The translations under genes were made by a program, and so were the position numbers. DNA of 64,000 bases. It comes from Roseihalotalea indica (lineage in GTDB: Bacteria > Bacteroidota > Bacteroidia > Cytophagales > Cyclobacteriaceae). Below the pieces are notes generated by a model. The model was given only the letters and a program-made list of their open reading frames with translations, did no database searches and was not told where the DNA came from. Below are positions 35,270 to 44,213 of the stretch, piece by piece. The stretch covers positions 62,001 through 126,000 of the forward strand of contig NZ_JAINFL010000003.1 of NCBI RefSeq assembly GCF_022458895.1. Reading direction: 5' to 3'. Position 1 is the first letter of the stretch. Each line of letters opens with the position of its first letter.

Positions 35270-35671
35270 CTAAAAACGCTGAAGCACTACATGGGTAAAA
35301 TCAGTGAAATCAGATAGGTGCTCTTCAACAATGGCAATGACAATATCCAGGTTCAATGAGGTGTAATCATGTACAGCAATGTTACGGAAACTTACCATCG
35401 CTTGTAATTTCTGACTGAGCTTTTCATCAATGATACCTTCCTGCTGAAGCAATACAAAAGTGTCTCGGCTATCCTGAGGCACGCCCAGTTTCCTCGCTTT
35501 AACGAAATGAGCCGCTATATCAATACACGCCTGGCAAGCCCGTTCTATATTTAAGATAATTGCGTCCTGCTTGGTATAGTTTTGCCGAAATTCAGCATCA
35601 TAGTCCTCTTTTATACGTTCAAGACAGCGTTCTACGGTAGCGGTCTTGTTGATTACTACATCATCGGCCAT
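35270..35671 (-). CDS. hepT: HepT-family HEPN ribonuclease toxin (DUF86)
   Basis: RNase toxin of the type VII toxin-antitoxin class, 133 residues. Start chosen at 35671 (MADDVVINK), overlapping the end of the antitoxin gene by 11 bp. The HEPN active site is RNIAVHDY with Arg96, His101 and Tyr103, matching R-x4-H-x-Y. Other family features are CLERIKEDY, QDAIILNIERACQACIDIA and FVLLQQEGIID. In characterised systems the cognate MntA modifies the Tyr of this motif and so inactivates the RNase. The partner is the nucleotidyltransferase gene just upstream on the same strand. Confidence 0.95.
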   Translation of the reverse strand: MADDVVINKTATVERCLERIKEDYDAEFRQNYTKQDAIILNIERACQACIDIAAHFVKARKLGVPQDSRDTFVLLQQEGIIDEKLSQKLQAMVSFRNIAVHDYTSLNLDIVIAIVEEHLSDFTDFTHVVLQRF

Positions 35672-36074
35672 AGATCGTCCCGGTTTTTTTAATTTCATCT
35701 AGAATGGGCTTGCGGTCATCATTCAGCGTAAGGTAGAGCTGGTATACCTGCAATTCCCACCAGGCCATTTTGTTCTCATCCTGAGTGTAGATGCGCTCGC
35801 TGGTGCTCACTACCTGAAATCGCATAACTGTAGAGGCCTGCTGCAAGTCTATCAGGTCCACATCACGGTGCAATTCACGAGCTAGCTGCTGGGCCAGGTT
35901 CCACCGATGTAACGGTTCTAAACGTTCCGGGCAGAGTATTGCTATATCAACATCGCTTTCCGGTGTAGACTGACCTTGCGCGATGCTGCCAAATAAGTAA
36001 ATGGCCTGTATTTGCGGAAGAGCCTTTTGCAATAAGGATGTAAGTAGATTAGTTAGAGGCATGACTTTCGTCAT
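35661..36074 (-). CDS. mntA: MntA-family nucleotidyltransferase antitoxin
   Basis: Minimal nucleotidyltransferase antitoxin of 137 residues. The catalytic motif is FGSIAQGQSTPESDVDIAIL, with Gly29-Ser30 and metal ligands Asp41 and Asp43; the third Asp is in HRDVDLIDL. These residues look intact, so it should be able to AMPylate HepT. I take the start at 36074 (MTKVMPLTNLL); 36062 and 36116 are in-frame alternatives. Its 3' end overlaps the hepT start by 11 bp, the usual compact order antitoxin then toxin. The neighbour on the other side is divergent, with only 59 bp between starts. Confidence 0.94.
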   Translation of the reverse strand: MTKVMPLTNLLTSLLQKALPQIQAIYLFGSIAQGQSTPESDVDIAILCPERLEPLHRWNLAQQLARELHRDVDLIDLQQASTVMRFQVVSTSERIYTQDENKMAWWELQVYQLYLTLNDDRKPILDEIKKTGTIYGR

Positions 36075-36133
36075 TGGTTCGGTATCAAATTTGTGTAATC
36101 TAGGGAAGATAGCCAAAATAAATCGTAGTTGTT

Positions 36134-36724
36134 ATGAATATCCGTCAATACCAAACTCTCTTCTTTATAGCAGTATTGCTGTTCTTTTCTGCCTGCGCCA
36201 AGAAAACCGTGACGCGCGTAGACACCAATTCTGACATTGACCTTTCCGGTCGCTGGAACGATGCTGACTCTCGCCGGGTAGCCGAAGCATTATCCGAAAG
36301 TGTGCTTTCCAGTGCCTGGCGCGAAGATTTTATGAAGCGTGAAGGCCGCAAACCCGTGGTGATTGTTGGTTTGATCACCAATAAGAGTCATGAGCACATT
36401 GAGCCGGAGCCATTTATTAAGGACATTGAGAAAGAATTCATCCGCTCTGGTATGGTTCGGGTGGTGCAGCACAATGAGTTTCGGGAAAAGCTGCGCGATG
36501 AGCGGGCCGACCAACAGGAGTTTGCCTCACCTGAGTCACAAAAACGCTGGGGGGCCGAGTTAGGTGCCGATTACATGATGTTTGGCACGATCAATTCTAT
36601 CGTTGACAGCGAAGGCAAGCGGCAGGTAACCTTCTACCAGGTTGACCTGGAGCTGGCCCATCTGGAAACCAACGAGCTCGTCTGGGTAGATGGTAAGAAA
36701 ATCAAAAAATACATTGTAGGATAA
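36134..36724 (+). CDS. LpoB-like lipoprotein
   Basis: Lipoprotein of 196 residues of the LpoB family, whose E. coli member activates penicillin-binding protein PBP1b from the outer membrane. The lipobox is LLFFSAC. The LpoB fold shows as LSGRWNDADSRRVAEALSESVL, KPVVIVGLITNKSHEHIEPEPFIKDIEKEFIRSGMVRVVQHNEF, then RWGAELGADYMMFGTINSI and VTFYQVDLELAHLETNELVW. The next gene on the strand belongs to COG3014, and the two families are often neighbours in other bacteria, which supports the call. It diverges from mntA. Confidence 0.9.
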   Translation: MNIRQYQTLFFIAVLLFFSACAKKTVTRVDTNSDIDLSGRWNDADSRRVAEALSESVLSSAWREDFMKREGRKPVVIVGLITNKSHEHIEPEPFIKDIEKEFIRSGMVRVVQHNEFREKLRDERADQQEFASPESQKRWGAELGADYMMFGTINSIVDSEGKRQVTFYQVDLELAHLETNELVWVDGKKIKKYIVG

Positions 36725-36744
36725 AATTAGTGATTGATGAATAA

Positions 36745-36794
36745 TGAGTAATGATTAGTGGATAATAAAGCCATTAATCATTCGTCATTACTCA
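36745..36794 (+). repeat. Inverted repeat between LpoB-like and COG3014 genes
   Basis: TGAGTAATGA (36745-36754) pairs perfectly with TCATTACTCA (36785-36794); AATGATTAGTGG (36750-36761) pairs with CCATTAATCATT (36771-36782) with one mismatch. The hairpin ends 9 bp before the start codon of the COG3014 gene at 36804, so it could influence translation. Confidence 0.6.
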
Positions 36795-36803
36795 CTCATC
36801 ATT

Positions 36804-38228
36804 ATGAAAAACAAGTTCTCTATAGCGTTTCTGGCCCTGCTTCTCTGTGCCTGTGCCTCTTATTACCAGGTGAATGAGAAGTTTAATCGCTCGTTCGAGG
36901 ATGGTGATCTGGAGCGAGCGGAAAAGGTGCTGGACGGGAGTAAAAAAGCCTCGGAAGGAAAAGCCAAACTGCTGTACAATCTGAACCGGGGGGTGATAGC
37001 TTCTTTACAGGGAAAGTTTGAGGAGAGCAATACTTTTCTGGAAAAGGCCTACGAGTTAGGAGAAGACCTGCGCAATAATTATCTGAATACCGCCGCCTCG
37101 CTGCTGGTTAATCCTATGGTAAGTTATTATACCGGCGAGGATCATGAGTTATTGTTACTGCACTATTACAAAGCGCTCAATTACCTGCAAATGGGTGATA
37201 CAGAGAGCGCCCTGGTGGAGTGTCGACGGATGAATATCAAGCTTAATAAGTTTAGCGATAAGTACAAAGGTGGTCTATTCGGTGCCGAAGGTAAATACCA
37301 TCGCGATGCTTTTGTGCACACCCTGATGGGCCTGATTTACGATGCTGACCGGGATTATAATAATGCCTTCATTGCCTACCGCAATGCCGTAGATATTTAC
37401 CGGGAAGATTATCTTCCATTATTCGGGCTTGATGCCCCCGAGCAGTTGCAGCAGGACCTGCTACGTATCGCCCATCTTATGGGATTTACCAATGAGTTGC
37501 AGCGGTACGAAAAGCTGCTAGGCAAAACGTATAAGCCTTCTTCTCATGAAGGAGGAGAGCTTGTCTTTTTCTGGAACAATGGTCTGGGGCCAGTGAAATC
37601 AGAATGGAGCCTGAATTTCGCCTTGATTCGGGGGCGAGGCGGAGCTATGATGTTTAAGAATGAGGAACTAGGCTGGAGTCTACCTTTTGCCGTGAGCAGC
37701 GATGAAGAATACGAGCAGAAGGGACTGGATGATCTGAATATTATCCGCGTTGCCTTTCCCAAGTATACCGAGCGCACGCCCCATTTCACGAAGGCAACGT
37801 TGCAGATGCCGGATCGAAGCTTCCTGGTACTGGAAAAAGCCGAAGACGTAAATGCCATTGCCTTTCAAAGCTTACAGCAGCGCATGTTCAAAGAATTTAG
37901 CACCTCTTTGCTACGCGTGGCTTTAAAAAAAGCATCTGAATACAGCGTACGGCAACAAAATGATAATCTGGGGGCGGTAATTGGTATTGTAAACGCGATT
38001 ACTGAACGAGCCGATACCCGTAACTGGCAGACCATCCCCCACGCTATTCATTACACCCGAGCCGCCCTACCTACGGGAGAACAAACCGTACAACTGAGTA
38101 TTAACGGAAGAAACGCTACCGAACAAAAGCACGAGCTTACTTATCAGATTCGGAAAAACCGCACCACCTTTGGTGCCTTTCACTCTCTCGAGGCTCAGCC
38201 GAGCTACCCTACGTATTTATCGTATTAG
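36804..38228 (+). CDS. COG3014-family TPR lipoprotein
   Basis: Lipoprotein of 474 residues; lipobox LLLCACAS. Residues about 20-220 form helical TPR-like repeats: DGDLERAEKVLDG, LLYNLNRGVIASLQGKFEESNTFLEKAYELGED, LHYYKALNYLQMGDTESALVECRRMNIKLN, VHTLMGLIYDADRDYNNAFIAYRNAV. The second half is beta-rich (about 250-470) with FFWNNGLGPVKSEWSLNF. Function is not established for the family; frequent adjacency to LpoB suggests a role in envelope or peptidoglycan work. The gene is separated from the LpoB-like gene by 79 bp containing a hairpin. Confidence 0.9.
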   Translation: MKNKFSIAFLALLLCACASYYQVNEKFNRSFEDGDLERAEKVLDGSKKASEGKAKLLYNLNRGVIASLQGKFEESNTFLEKAYELGEDLRNNYLNTAASLLVNPMVSYYTGEDHELLLLHYYKALNYLQMGDTESALVECRRMNIKLNKFSDKYKGGLFGAEGKYHRDAFVHTLMGLIYDADRDYNNAFIAYRNAVDIYREDYLPLFGLDAPEQLQQDLLRIAHLMGFTNELQRYEKLLGKTYKPSSHEGGELVFFWNNGLGPVKSEWSLNFALIRGRGGAMMFKNEELGWSLPFAVSSDEEYEQKGLDDLNIIRVAFPKYTERTPHFTKATLQMPDRSFLVLEKAEDVNAIAFQSLQQRMFKEFSTSLLRVALKKASEYSVRQQNDNLGAVIGIVNAITERADTRNWQTIPHAIHYTRAALPTGEQTVQLSINGRNATEQKHELTYQIRKNRTTFGAFHSLEAQPSYPTYLSY

Positions 38229-38425
38229 AAGGTTTGAATGAGAGAATGGGTGAATGTTTAACAATCATTGAGTTAGGCTTTGGTTCTTGATTTCAAGAAT
38301 GCTTTGAACGCTTTATGAGCGATAGTTGCTATGTGCTCAATAATCTTAAAATAAATTGGTCAATTCTCCTACTCCACGCCCCAAGCCATTCACTCATTCC
38401 AGCAATCCATCATTCAATCCTTCAC

Positions 38426-39775
38426 TTAGCTGTAAATATTCGTCTCTAAATACGCATTGCGGAGTTTTCGTTCGGGGTCGTAGGTTTTCATGAGCTCCAG
38501 AAAGTCCGGTAGTTTTTCGTAGCGGGAATGTAGGTCTTCTGGTGCGATGGTAAACAACTTGCCCCAGTGCGGACGGAAATTGTAAGGGGATAATTCAGCT
38601 TCAATCATGGGTAGTAATTTCCGTACTTCGTCCCAGTTTTGCTTCCAGGTAAAGTGAATGGCTACGCAATCTTGCTGGTAGCAGGGGCTCATCCAGAAGT
38701 CATCGGCGGCGATGGTACGAATTTCGGAGATCAGCAGTTGCGGGTAGATCTGATCGCCTTTCTTTTCCAAAGCCAGAATGGCATCTACTGCGTTTTCGCG
38801 AGGTACGAAAAACTCTGATTGAAGCTCTTCTCCGCTGCTGGGAGTGAAGCCCATTTTGAAGTGTGGGAGGCGATTGTACCAGGGACCGGGCACGCCCATC
38901 TGGTCAGTACAGTTTTCTGCCGACAGGCGAGTGATAGGGTGTAGGTTTTTGGTTGCCGCCTGAGCGCCGTAGAAATCAGCGTCCATATCCTTGGTGTTAC
39001 CATCTACCTTACGTTTCACCCATATCTGGCTGACGGTATCATTCTGCCAGTCGGTGAACAAGCTAACGCTGTACCCGGCCGACATAATATCATCAAAATG
39101 ATCTTTCAGTGAAGCCAGGGGTAATTCCTGAAACAGATCCTGTCGTACGTTGTAGGTTTCCTGCATGTCCAGCGTGACTTTCGTAATCAGCCCCAGCCCA
39201 CCCAGGTTAACGACTGCCCCTTTGAATGTATCACCATTTTTGTCTCGAGTCAGAGTGACTAGTTCACCTTCGGGAGTGACAAACTCCAGTCCGGCTACGG
39301 CAGTAGACAGGTTGCCGTTCTCTACTCCCGAGCCGTGCGTAGCAGTGACACAGGCTCCGGCTACAGAGATATGCGGTAAAGAGGCCAGATTATGTAGTGC
39401 AAAGCCCTGCTCATCCAGTTCCGGGGCAAAATCACCGTAGCGCACTCCGGCTTCCACGGTAATGGTCTTAGCCTTCTTATCAACCTCCAGCACTTTGTTG
39501 AGATATTGGGTAGAGATCTGATTAAGCGGGCTATCAGCAATATCGTTGAAGCAGTGGCGGGACCCCAGCGGTTTTTGCAGGTCCAGCGTTTTAACCAGCT
39601 TCTGAATTTCTTTGACGGTTTTGGGTTCGTGCAGATTTTTAGCTTTGTAGGTATAGTTACCCGCCCAGTTTTTACGGACCATTTCTTTGGAATATGCTTT
39701 ATACGGTGATAAGGGTGACAAGAAGCTGCCCGCTACCAGGGCAGAAGACGTTTTTAGGAACTCTTTTCTTTTCAT
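38426..39775 (-). CDS. FAD-linked alditol-oxidase/gulonolactone-oxidase-like protein
   Basis: Oxidoreductase of 449 residues of the VAO/D-arabinono-lactone-oxidase family. The N-terminus KRKEFLKTSSALVAG resembles a Tat signal with K-R in place of R-R. The FAD domain has GSRHCFNDIADSPL, where the His should carry covalent FAD, and HGSGVENGNLSTAVAGLEFVTPEGELV. The C-terminal ALO-type domain ends with RPHWGKLFTIA and LMKTYDPERKLRNAYLE. Similarity to bacterial alditol oxidases, which act on xylitol or sorbitol, is stronger than to lactone oxidases. It lies downstream of the arabinan locus on the same strand and could handle pentitols; that is inference. Confidence 0.9.
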   Translation of the reverse strand: MKRKEFLKTSSALVAGSFLSPLSPYKAYSKEMVRKNWAGNYTYKAKNLHEPKTVKEIQKLVKTLDLQKPLGSRHCFNDIADSPLNQISTQYLNKVLEVDKKAKTITVEAGVRYGDFAPELDEQGFALHNLASLPHISVAGACVTATHGSGVENGNLSTAVAGLEFVTPEGELVTLTRDKNGDTFKGAVVNLGGLGLITKVTLDMQETYNVRQDLFQELPLASLKDHFDDIMSAGYSVSLFTDWQNDTVSQIWVKRKVDGNTKDMDADFYGAQAATKNLHPITRLSAENCTDQMGVPGPWYNRLPHFKMGFTPSSGEELQSEFFVPRENAVDAILALEKKGDQIYPQLLISEIRTIAADDFWMSPCYQQDCVAIHFTWKQNWDEVRKLLPMIEAELSPYNFRPHWGKLFTIAPEDLHSRYEKLPDFLELMKTYDPERKLRNAYLETNIYS

Positions 39776-39891
39776 GGGTGGCTGTCGTAGGTTATTTCTG
39801 CCAACTAGTTTACTAAAATAATGCGTAGGGTGCTACAATACTTAAAAATCATTTTGTGTAAGCACCCTATATCAGATGATATAATTGCCTT

Positions 39892-39921
39892 GCTCAGAGT
39901 CACTCGTAGAGGACTCTGAGC
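39892..39921. terminator. Perfect hairpin at the end of the arabinan locus
   Basis: GCTCAGAGTC (39892-39901) pairs perfectly with GACTCTGAGC (39912-39921) around a 10-nt loop. It is 82 bp beyond the stop codon of the last GH43 gene on its strand and shares sequence with the palindrome at 26.2 kb. It could terminate the PUL transcript or be a dispersed palindromic element. Confidence 0.5.
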
Positions 39922-40002
39922 ACCACAGGTGATATAATTCATTTTAGCTTACTAAACACCAATCGCGCCACACGGTGGGCACCACGACGGCCGTAATAAA
40001 GT

Positions 40003-41010
40003 CTAATTTTCCAAAACCTTTTTATGTACGATGGGCCAGCCTTGGCTATCCCACTGGATTTCGGCGATTTTTAGTTTTGACCTTCCCTCGTCCTGGCTGT
40101 CGTAGGCATGGAATACCAGGTAATCTTGTCCGTCAAAAGTATAGGCGCTATTGTGTCCAACCCCGGCCCAGCGTTCGTCTCCTTCAATAACCAGTGATCC
40201 GCCTCCTTCAGCCATAGGCGTTCCTTCTTTATCTAAGTAGGGCCCTGTTACATTATCCGAGCGACCTACTACCACTTTGTAGGTACTGTTTTCGCCCCGG
40301 CAGCAGTAATCCCAGGAAACGAACAGGTAATACAGGCTGTCTTTTTTGAAGATGAAGGGGGCTTCAATGGCCGCATCGCCCGGGTCGGCATCCGGAGTGC
40401 CGGAGGAGCGTTGACGTTTGGCAATAGAGTGCCATTCCTGCGGCTCAGCTAATGCGGTGCGGTTAGGAATGAGCTTCACCAGCTTCATTCCTTCCCAAAA
40501 CGAGCCAAAGGACAGCCAGGGGTAGCCTTCTTGGTCGGTAACAAGGTTAGGGTCAATGGCATTCCACAAGTCGCGGTTCGGTACGGATTGTACGATGATA
40601 CCCTGATCGTTCCACTGAAAATCAGGGGCTTTTGGGTCTAAAGTTTTGTTTATAGCCAGACCAATAGCGGAGGTGTTCTTTCCGAAGGCCGAAACGGAGT
40701 AATACAGATAGTACTGACCATTGTAGAGGCTGATATCGGGTGCCCACATGTGGCCCCGGAAACCCGGTACTACTGCTTGCGTCCAGTCAGGAGGTTGGTT
40801 GAAGACGGGTTCCTCTTCGGTCCAGGTCTTCATGTCGGGTGAGGAAAATACCGAAATACCCCGTCCGGTACAGAAGAGGTAATACATATCTCCCTGTTTG
40901 ATCATCACCGGATCATGCACCCGGATGTCAGTTTCCTGAGCATACGAATGCTGATTGATGATAAGGGCTACAAAAAATAAAGTGACGAGTAGACGTTGAG
41001 CAGTTTTCAT
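40003..41010 (-). CDS. GH43 endo-1,5-alpha-L-arabinanase (GH43_5-like)
   Basis: Secreted arabinan-degrading enzyme of 335 residues with a signal peptide ending YAQ. The five-bladed propeller active site has the base Asp33 in VHDPVM, the pKa-tuning Asp in WNAIDPNLV and the acid Glu in AAIEAPFIF. The stretch DYCCRGENSTYKVVVGRSDNVTGPY and the GHNSAY loop are typical of arabinanases. It is the last gene of the PUL, starting 2 bp after the stop of the preceding GH43 gene, so the two are translated in tandem. Confidence 0.94.
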   Translation of the reverse strand: MKTAQRLLVTLFFVALIINQHSYAQETDIRVHDPVMIKQGDMYYLFCTGRGISVFSSPDMKTWTEEEPVFNQPPDWTQAVVPGFRGHMWAPDISLYNGQYYLYYSVSAFGKNTSAIGLAINKTLDPKAPDFQWNDQGIIVQSVPNRDLWNAIDPNLVTDQEGYPWLSFGSFWEGMKLVKLIPNRTALAEPQEWHSIAKRQRSSGTPDADPGDAAIEAPFIFKKDSLYYLFVSWDYCCRGENSTYKVVVGRSDNVTGPYLDKEGTPMAEGGGSLVIEGDERWAGVGHNSAYTFDGQDYLVFHAYDSQDEGRSKLKIAEIQWDSQGWPIVHKKVLEN

Positions 41011-41012
41011 AG

Positions 41013-42509
41013 TTATTCGATTTTCTTTCCCCAGATGGCCGTGCCTTTCTGATTCAGGCCGGTAAAAAGTATCGTAGAATCTATTTCATTTTCCCAGTCG
41101 CGACCGCGTTCAACGAGTAGCTGGTGAACATCTCCATTACTCCATGCTAGGGTAAGCCAGGGAGCTTCGTAAGACCAGGTTTGATCATTATTGCCATTGA
41201 TGGTACCATCAGCGGCTAAGGTGAGAGCCGATGAAGTTTGGAAATCAGGCGAGGTTTGTTCTTCGGCGTAGCCGGGCACGATTCGGTAATCCAGAACGAT
41301 CTGCTCCCAGCTGCCAATCAGTTCCTCTTCGGCTACTGGATATTCTTCCTCCGCTGCGTAACGTTCAGGACTGACAAGAGGCCAGCCATCTTCGGTCCAG
41401 TGTAGTTGCCGGACGTGAAGCACCATGTAAAATGGGTTTTCTCCCGGTCGTCCCTGATGGGCAATATAATACTGGTTGTCATGCTCAAACACTGCGGGGT
41501 GCGCTACGCCCTGCCATCCCGAGTGCCCATTGAATTGATAGGGAGCCAGAATCATCGGAACATCATCCCGCTCTTCGTTCACATCGTGGCCCAGGTAGTC
41601 ATAGAAAGGTCCTGCGGGACTATCAGATCGACCTACTCGTACGTTATACTTGGTTTCCAGCCAGTCGTAGGCAATAAACAGGTAGTACTTGTTGAATGCC
41701 TCGTTATAGATGATTTCCGGGCCTTCAATATTTCCGTTGATAGTATTTCCGGTGAAGCCTCGTTGGGCAATCCGTCGGCCTTTATCTCCGTTTTGAATTG
41801 CTAACCCGGTGTCGGGGTCTAGTTCTAGAATATAAATGCCATCCCAGGCCGAGCCGTAATACATCCAGTGTCTTCCGCTTTCATCCACGATCACGGTGGG
41901 ATCAATAGCATTCGTCTGCACCGTGCTGTTGTCCAGGGAGGTGACAACCAACCCCTGTTCGGTGAAAGGACCTTTTGGATTAGAAGAAGTGGCCAGGCCG
42001 ATAACGCTCAGGCGAGGGGTAGGGGAAGACAGGGAATAATACAGTCGGTACTCGTTTCCTACCTTCATGATATAAGGAGCCCAAAGTCCGTTGAATGGCT
42101 CGCCACCGTTTTGCCGGATAAAGGCCGAGCCCTGGGTGGGCAAATCAGGAAAAACCCAGCCCACGAATTCCCATTCTACCAGGTTGATGCTCCGGCGAAT
42201 CTGAAGACCGGGGCGTATTTCATGGCCAAAGGCTACATCAGTGCTGTACGCATAAAAGTACGAGCCGTCGTAGATGATTGATGGGTCGTGCACATTGTAA
42301 TGAGCCCATTGATTTACCTGATACGGAGATGCTAGCGATGCGTACGTATCATTTAGTTTGGAAAAATCAATGGGGCCATCATCCAGCGAGGAGGTATCCG
42401 TTTGGGTGGTGTCCATCCCGGTACCGGGCGGTGTGTTCACTGGGTCGTCGTCCGAGCACGAGACCAGAAAGATCACCAGTCCCAACAGGATACCTAAAGG
42501 TTTCAGCAT
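41013..42509 (-). CDS. GH43 endo-arabinanase lipoprotein with C-terminal arabinanase domain
   Basis: Surface lipoprotein of 498 residues (lipobox VIFLVSC followed by acidic SDDD, which is a Bacteroidota surface-export-like signal). The GH43 propeller has VHDPSII (base), TNAIDPTVI (pKa Asp) and GNIEGPEII (acid Glu), then AHPAVFEHDNQYYIAHQGRPG. The last 110 residues (about 385-498, EELIGSWEQIVLDYRIVPGY ... STILFTGLNQKGTAIWGKK) are the lipocalin-like arabinanase C-terminal domain. This second GH43 differs in subfamily (GH43_4-like) from its neighbour, so the pair may cut different regions of arabinan. Confidence 0.93.
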   Translation of the reverse strand: MLKPLGILLGLVIFLVSCSDDDPVNTPPGTGMDTTQTDTSSLDDGPIDFSKLNDTYASLASPYQVNQWAHYNVHDPSIIYDGSYFYAYSTDVAFGHEIRPGLQIRRSINLVEWEFVGWVFPDLPTQGSAFIRQNGGEPFNGLWAPYIMKVGNEYRLYYSLSSPTPRLSVIGLATSSNPKGPFTEQGLVVTSLDNSTVQTNAIDPTVIVDESGRHWMYYGSAWDGIYILELDPDTGLAIQNGDKGRRIAQRGFTGNTINGNIEGPEIIYNEAFNKYYLFIAYDWLETKYNVRVGRSDSPAGPFYDYLGHDVNEERDDVPMILAPYQFNGHSGWQGVAHPAVFEHDNQYYIAHQGRPGENPFYMVLHVRQLHWTEDGWPLVSPERYAAEEEYPVAEEELIGSWEQIVLDYRIVPGYAEEQTSPDFQTSSALTLAADGTINGNNDQTWSYEAPWLTLAWSNGDVHQLLVERGRDWENEIDSTILFTGLNQKGTAIWGKKIE

Positions 42510-42527
42510 CTCAAATGCTTATTCAGC

Positions 42528-44072
42528 TTACTGTACTTCCAGCACTACGACTGAAAACGGAGGAAGTGTTACGGTCATGTTAGAACCGTCTTTCTCAAAG
42601 TCCTCAAATTCAGCGGGAACAATAGCTTCGGGATTCTCAAAAGTGTTATGATCCTGCAAGTTATCGGATGCCAGAATAGTACCGCTTATCTGACTTTTCT
42701 CAGTACCATCCAATGTCAGGTCAATTTCCTGAGCTTCGGTGGCATGGATGTTCACCAGCGAGATGTGGATGACCCCGCTGCTATCCTGAGAAGCCGAGGC
42801 AGAGACCGCTGGTAATTCTTCACCGTTCCATTCGTAGTTTACGTTGGTCAGGTCTATCGGCAGAAGGGTTGCATCCTGGTGTACGTTGTACATTTTCATC
42901 ACGTGGTAGGTGGGCGTGAGCAGCATTTTCTCTTCGTCGGTCAGAATAACGGCCTGTAACACGTTGATGGCCTGAGCCAGGTTCGCCATTTTTACCCGCC
43001 GGGCGTGATTGTGGAAGATGTTCAGCGTGGCACCGGCAATCATGGCATCGCGCATGGTGTTCTGCTGATATAAAAATCCTGGGTTGGTTCCTTCCTGCAC
43101 ATTGTACCAGCCGCCCCATTCATCTACGATGAGGGCAATCTCATTTTCAGGATCATACTTGTCCATAATCTCGGAATGCTTGGTCACCAGCTCCTCCATC
43201 AGCAGGGCTTGCTTCATGATCTTGAAGTAATGCTCTTCGGTAAAATCTACGTCAGGGCCTTTATTGCTCCAGTCAATAACCGAGTAGTGGTGTAGTGCTA
43301 CTCCTTCAATCAGGTTGTGAGGCACATCTTTCATGAGCACTTCGGTCCAGTGATAGTCATTGTCGCTGGCCCCCGAGGCAATCCGGTAAATGCCGCCGGT
43401 ATTTTCCCAGTCCGATACGAAGGTGGCGTACTTTCGGTATACATCGGCGTAGTATTCCGCCCGCATGTTTCCTCCGCAGCCCCAGGCTTCGTTGCCGATA
43501 CCCCAGAATTTTACCCCCCAGGGCTCTTCCCGGCCATTTTCTCGACGCAGGTCGGCCATCGGGCTGGTACCATCGTGGTTGGTGTACTGTACCCAGTCCG
43601 ACAATTCCTGCACTTCGCCACTCCCTACGTTACCCGACAGATAGGGTTCCGCGTTTAGCATCTCGCACATGTTCAGGAAATCGTGCGTACCAAAGCTATT
43701 ATCTTCCGTTACTCCACCCCACCAGGTGTTTACAATGGTAGGTCGTTCGTCTTTCGGGCCAATTCCATCCATCCAGTGATAGGTATCGGCGAAGCAGCCA
43801 CCCGGCCAGCGCAGCACCGGTACCTTTAATTCATTAAGGGCATTAATGACGTCGTTCCGCACGCCATCGGTATTAGGGATATCAGCCGTGTCACCCACGT
43901 AGAAACCGCCGTAGATGCATCGCCCCAGGTGTTCAGCGAAATGTCCGTAAATATCTTTGTCAATAGTGATTTCACCCTGATCGGCATGGATGGTAACGCT
44001 GGCTTTATCCTGAGCCAGTAGCGGCAGGCCGATCAAAAGGGCAATAAAGGTCAGTGTAATTCTTTGAGTCAT
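42528..44072 (-). CDS. GH51 alpha-L-arabinofuranosidase
   Basis: Exo-enzyme that removes alpha-L-arabinofuranosyl residues, 514 residues, with an N-terminal signal peptide (MTQRITLTFIALLIGLPLLAQ). Active-site motifs are acid/base Glu in WGIGNEAWGCGGN and nucleophile Glu in ALIVDEWGGWYN. It shows the GH51 start IYGHFAEHLGRCIYGG and VPVLRWPGGCFADTYHWMDGIGP. The C-terminal Ig-like domain ends SVVVLEVQ. It is 18 bp downstream of another PUL gene start region and is likely periplasmic. Two GH51 genes in one PUL suggest different linkages or locations. Confidence 0.95.
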   Translation of the reverse strand: MTQRITLTFIALLIGLPLLAQDKASVTIHADQGEITIDKDIYGHFAEHLGRCIYGGFYVGDTADIPNTDGVRNDVINALNELKVPVLRWPGGCFADTYHWMDGIGPKDERPTIVNTWWGGVTEDNSFGTHDFLNMCEMLNAEPYLSGNVGSGEVQELSDWVQYTNHDGTSPMADLRRENGREEPWGVKFWGIGNEAWGCGGNMRAEYYADVYRKYATFVSDWENTGGIYRIASGASDNDYHWTEVLMKDVPHNLIEGVALHHYSVIDWSNKGPDVDFTEEHYFKIMKQALLMEELVTKHSEIMDKYDPENEIALIVDEWGGWYNVQEGTNPGFLYQQNTMRDAMIAGATLNIFHNHARRVKMANLAQAINVLQAVILTDEEKMLLTPTYHVMKMYNVHQDATLLPIDLTNVNYEWNGEELPAVSASASQDSSGVIHISLVNIHATEAQEIDLTLDGTEKSQISGTILASDNLQDHNTFENPEAIVPAEFEDFEKDGSNMTVTLPPFSVVVLEVQ

Positions 44073-44213
44073 GTTTTTTAAGTTAGGTTAAAGAATAATT
44101 CCGGGATAGGTTCCCCGAACAATTCCGAAGTATAATAAGAACTCCTGGTTCTATTCAATATTTGTTGATGATTTTACCAGCTCAGGATTTAAATCCTGAG
44201 CTAAAGAGTTTGA

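Noticed and set aside
39827..39868. AGGGTGCT / AGCACCCT inverted repeat upstream of the alditol-oxidase-like gene
   Set aside because: Perfect over 8 bp but with a 26-nt loop and no supporting context; too weak for a regulatory call.
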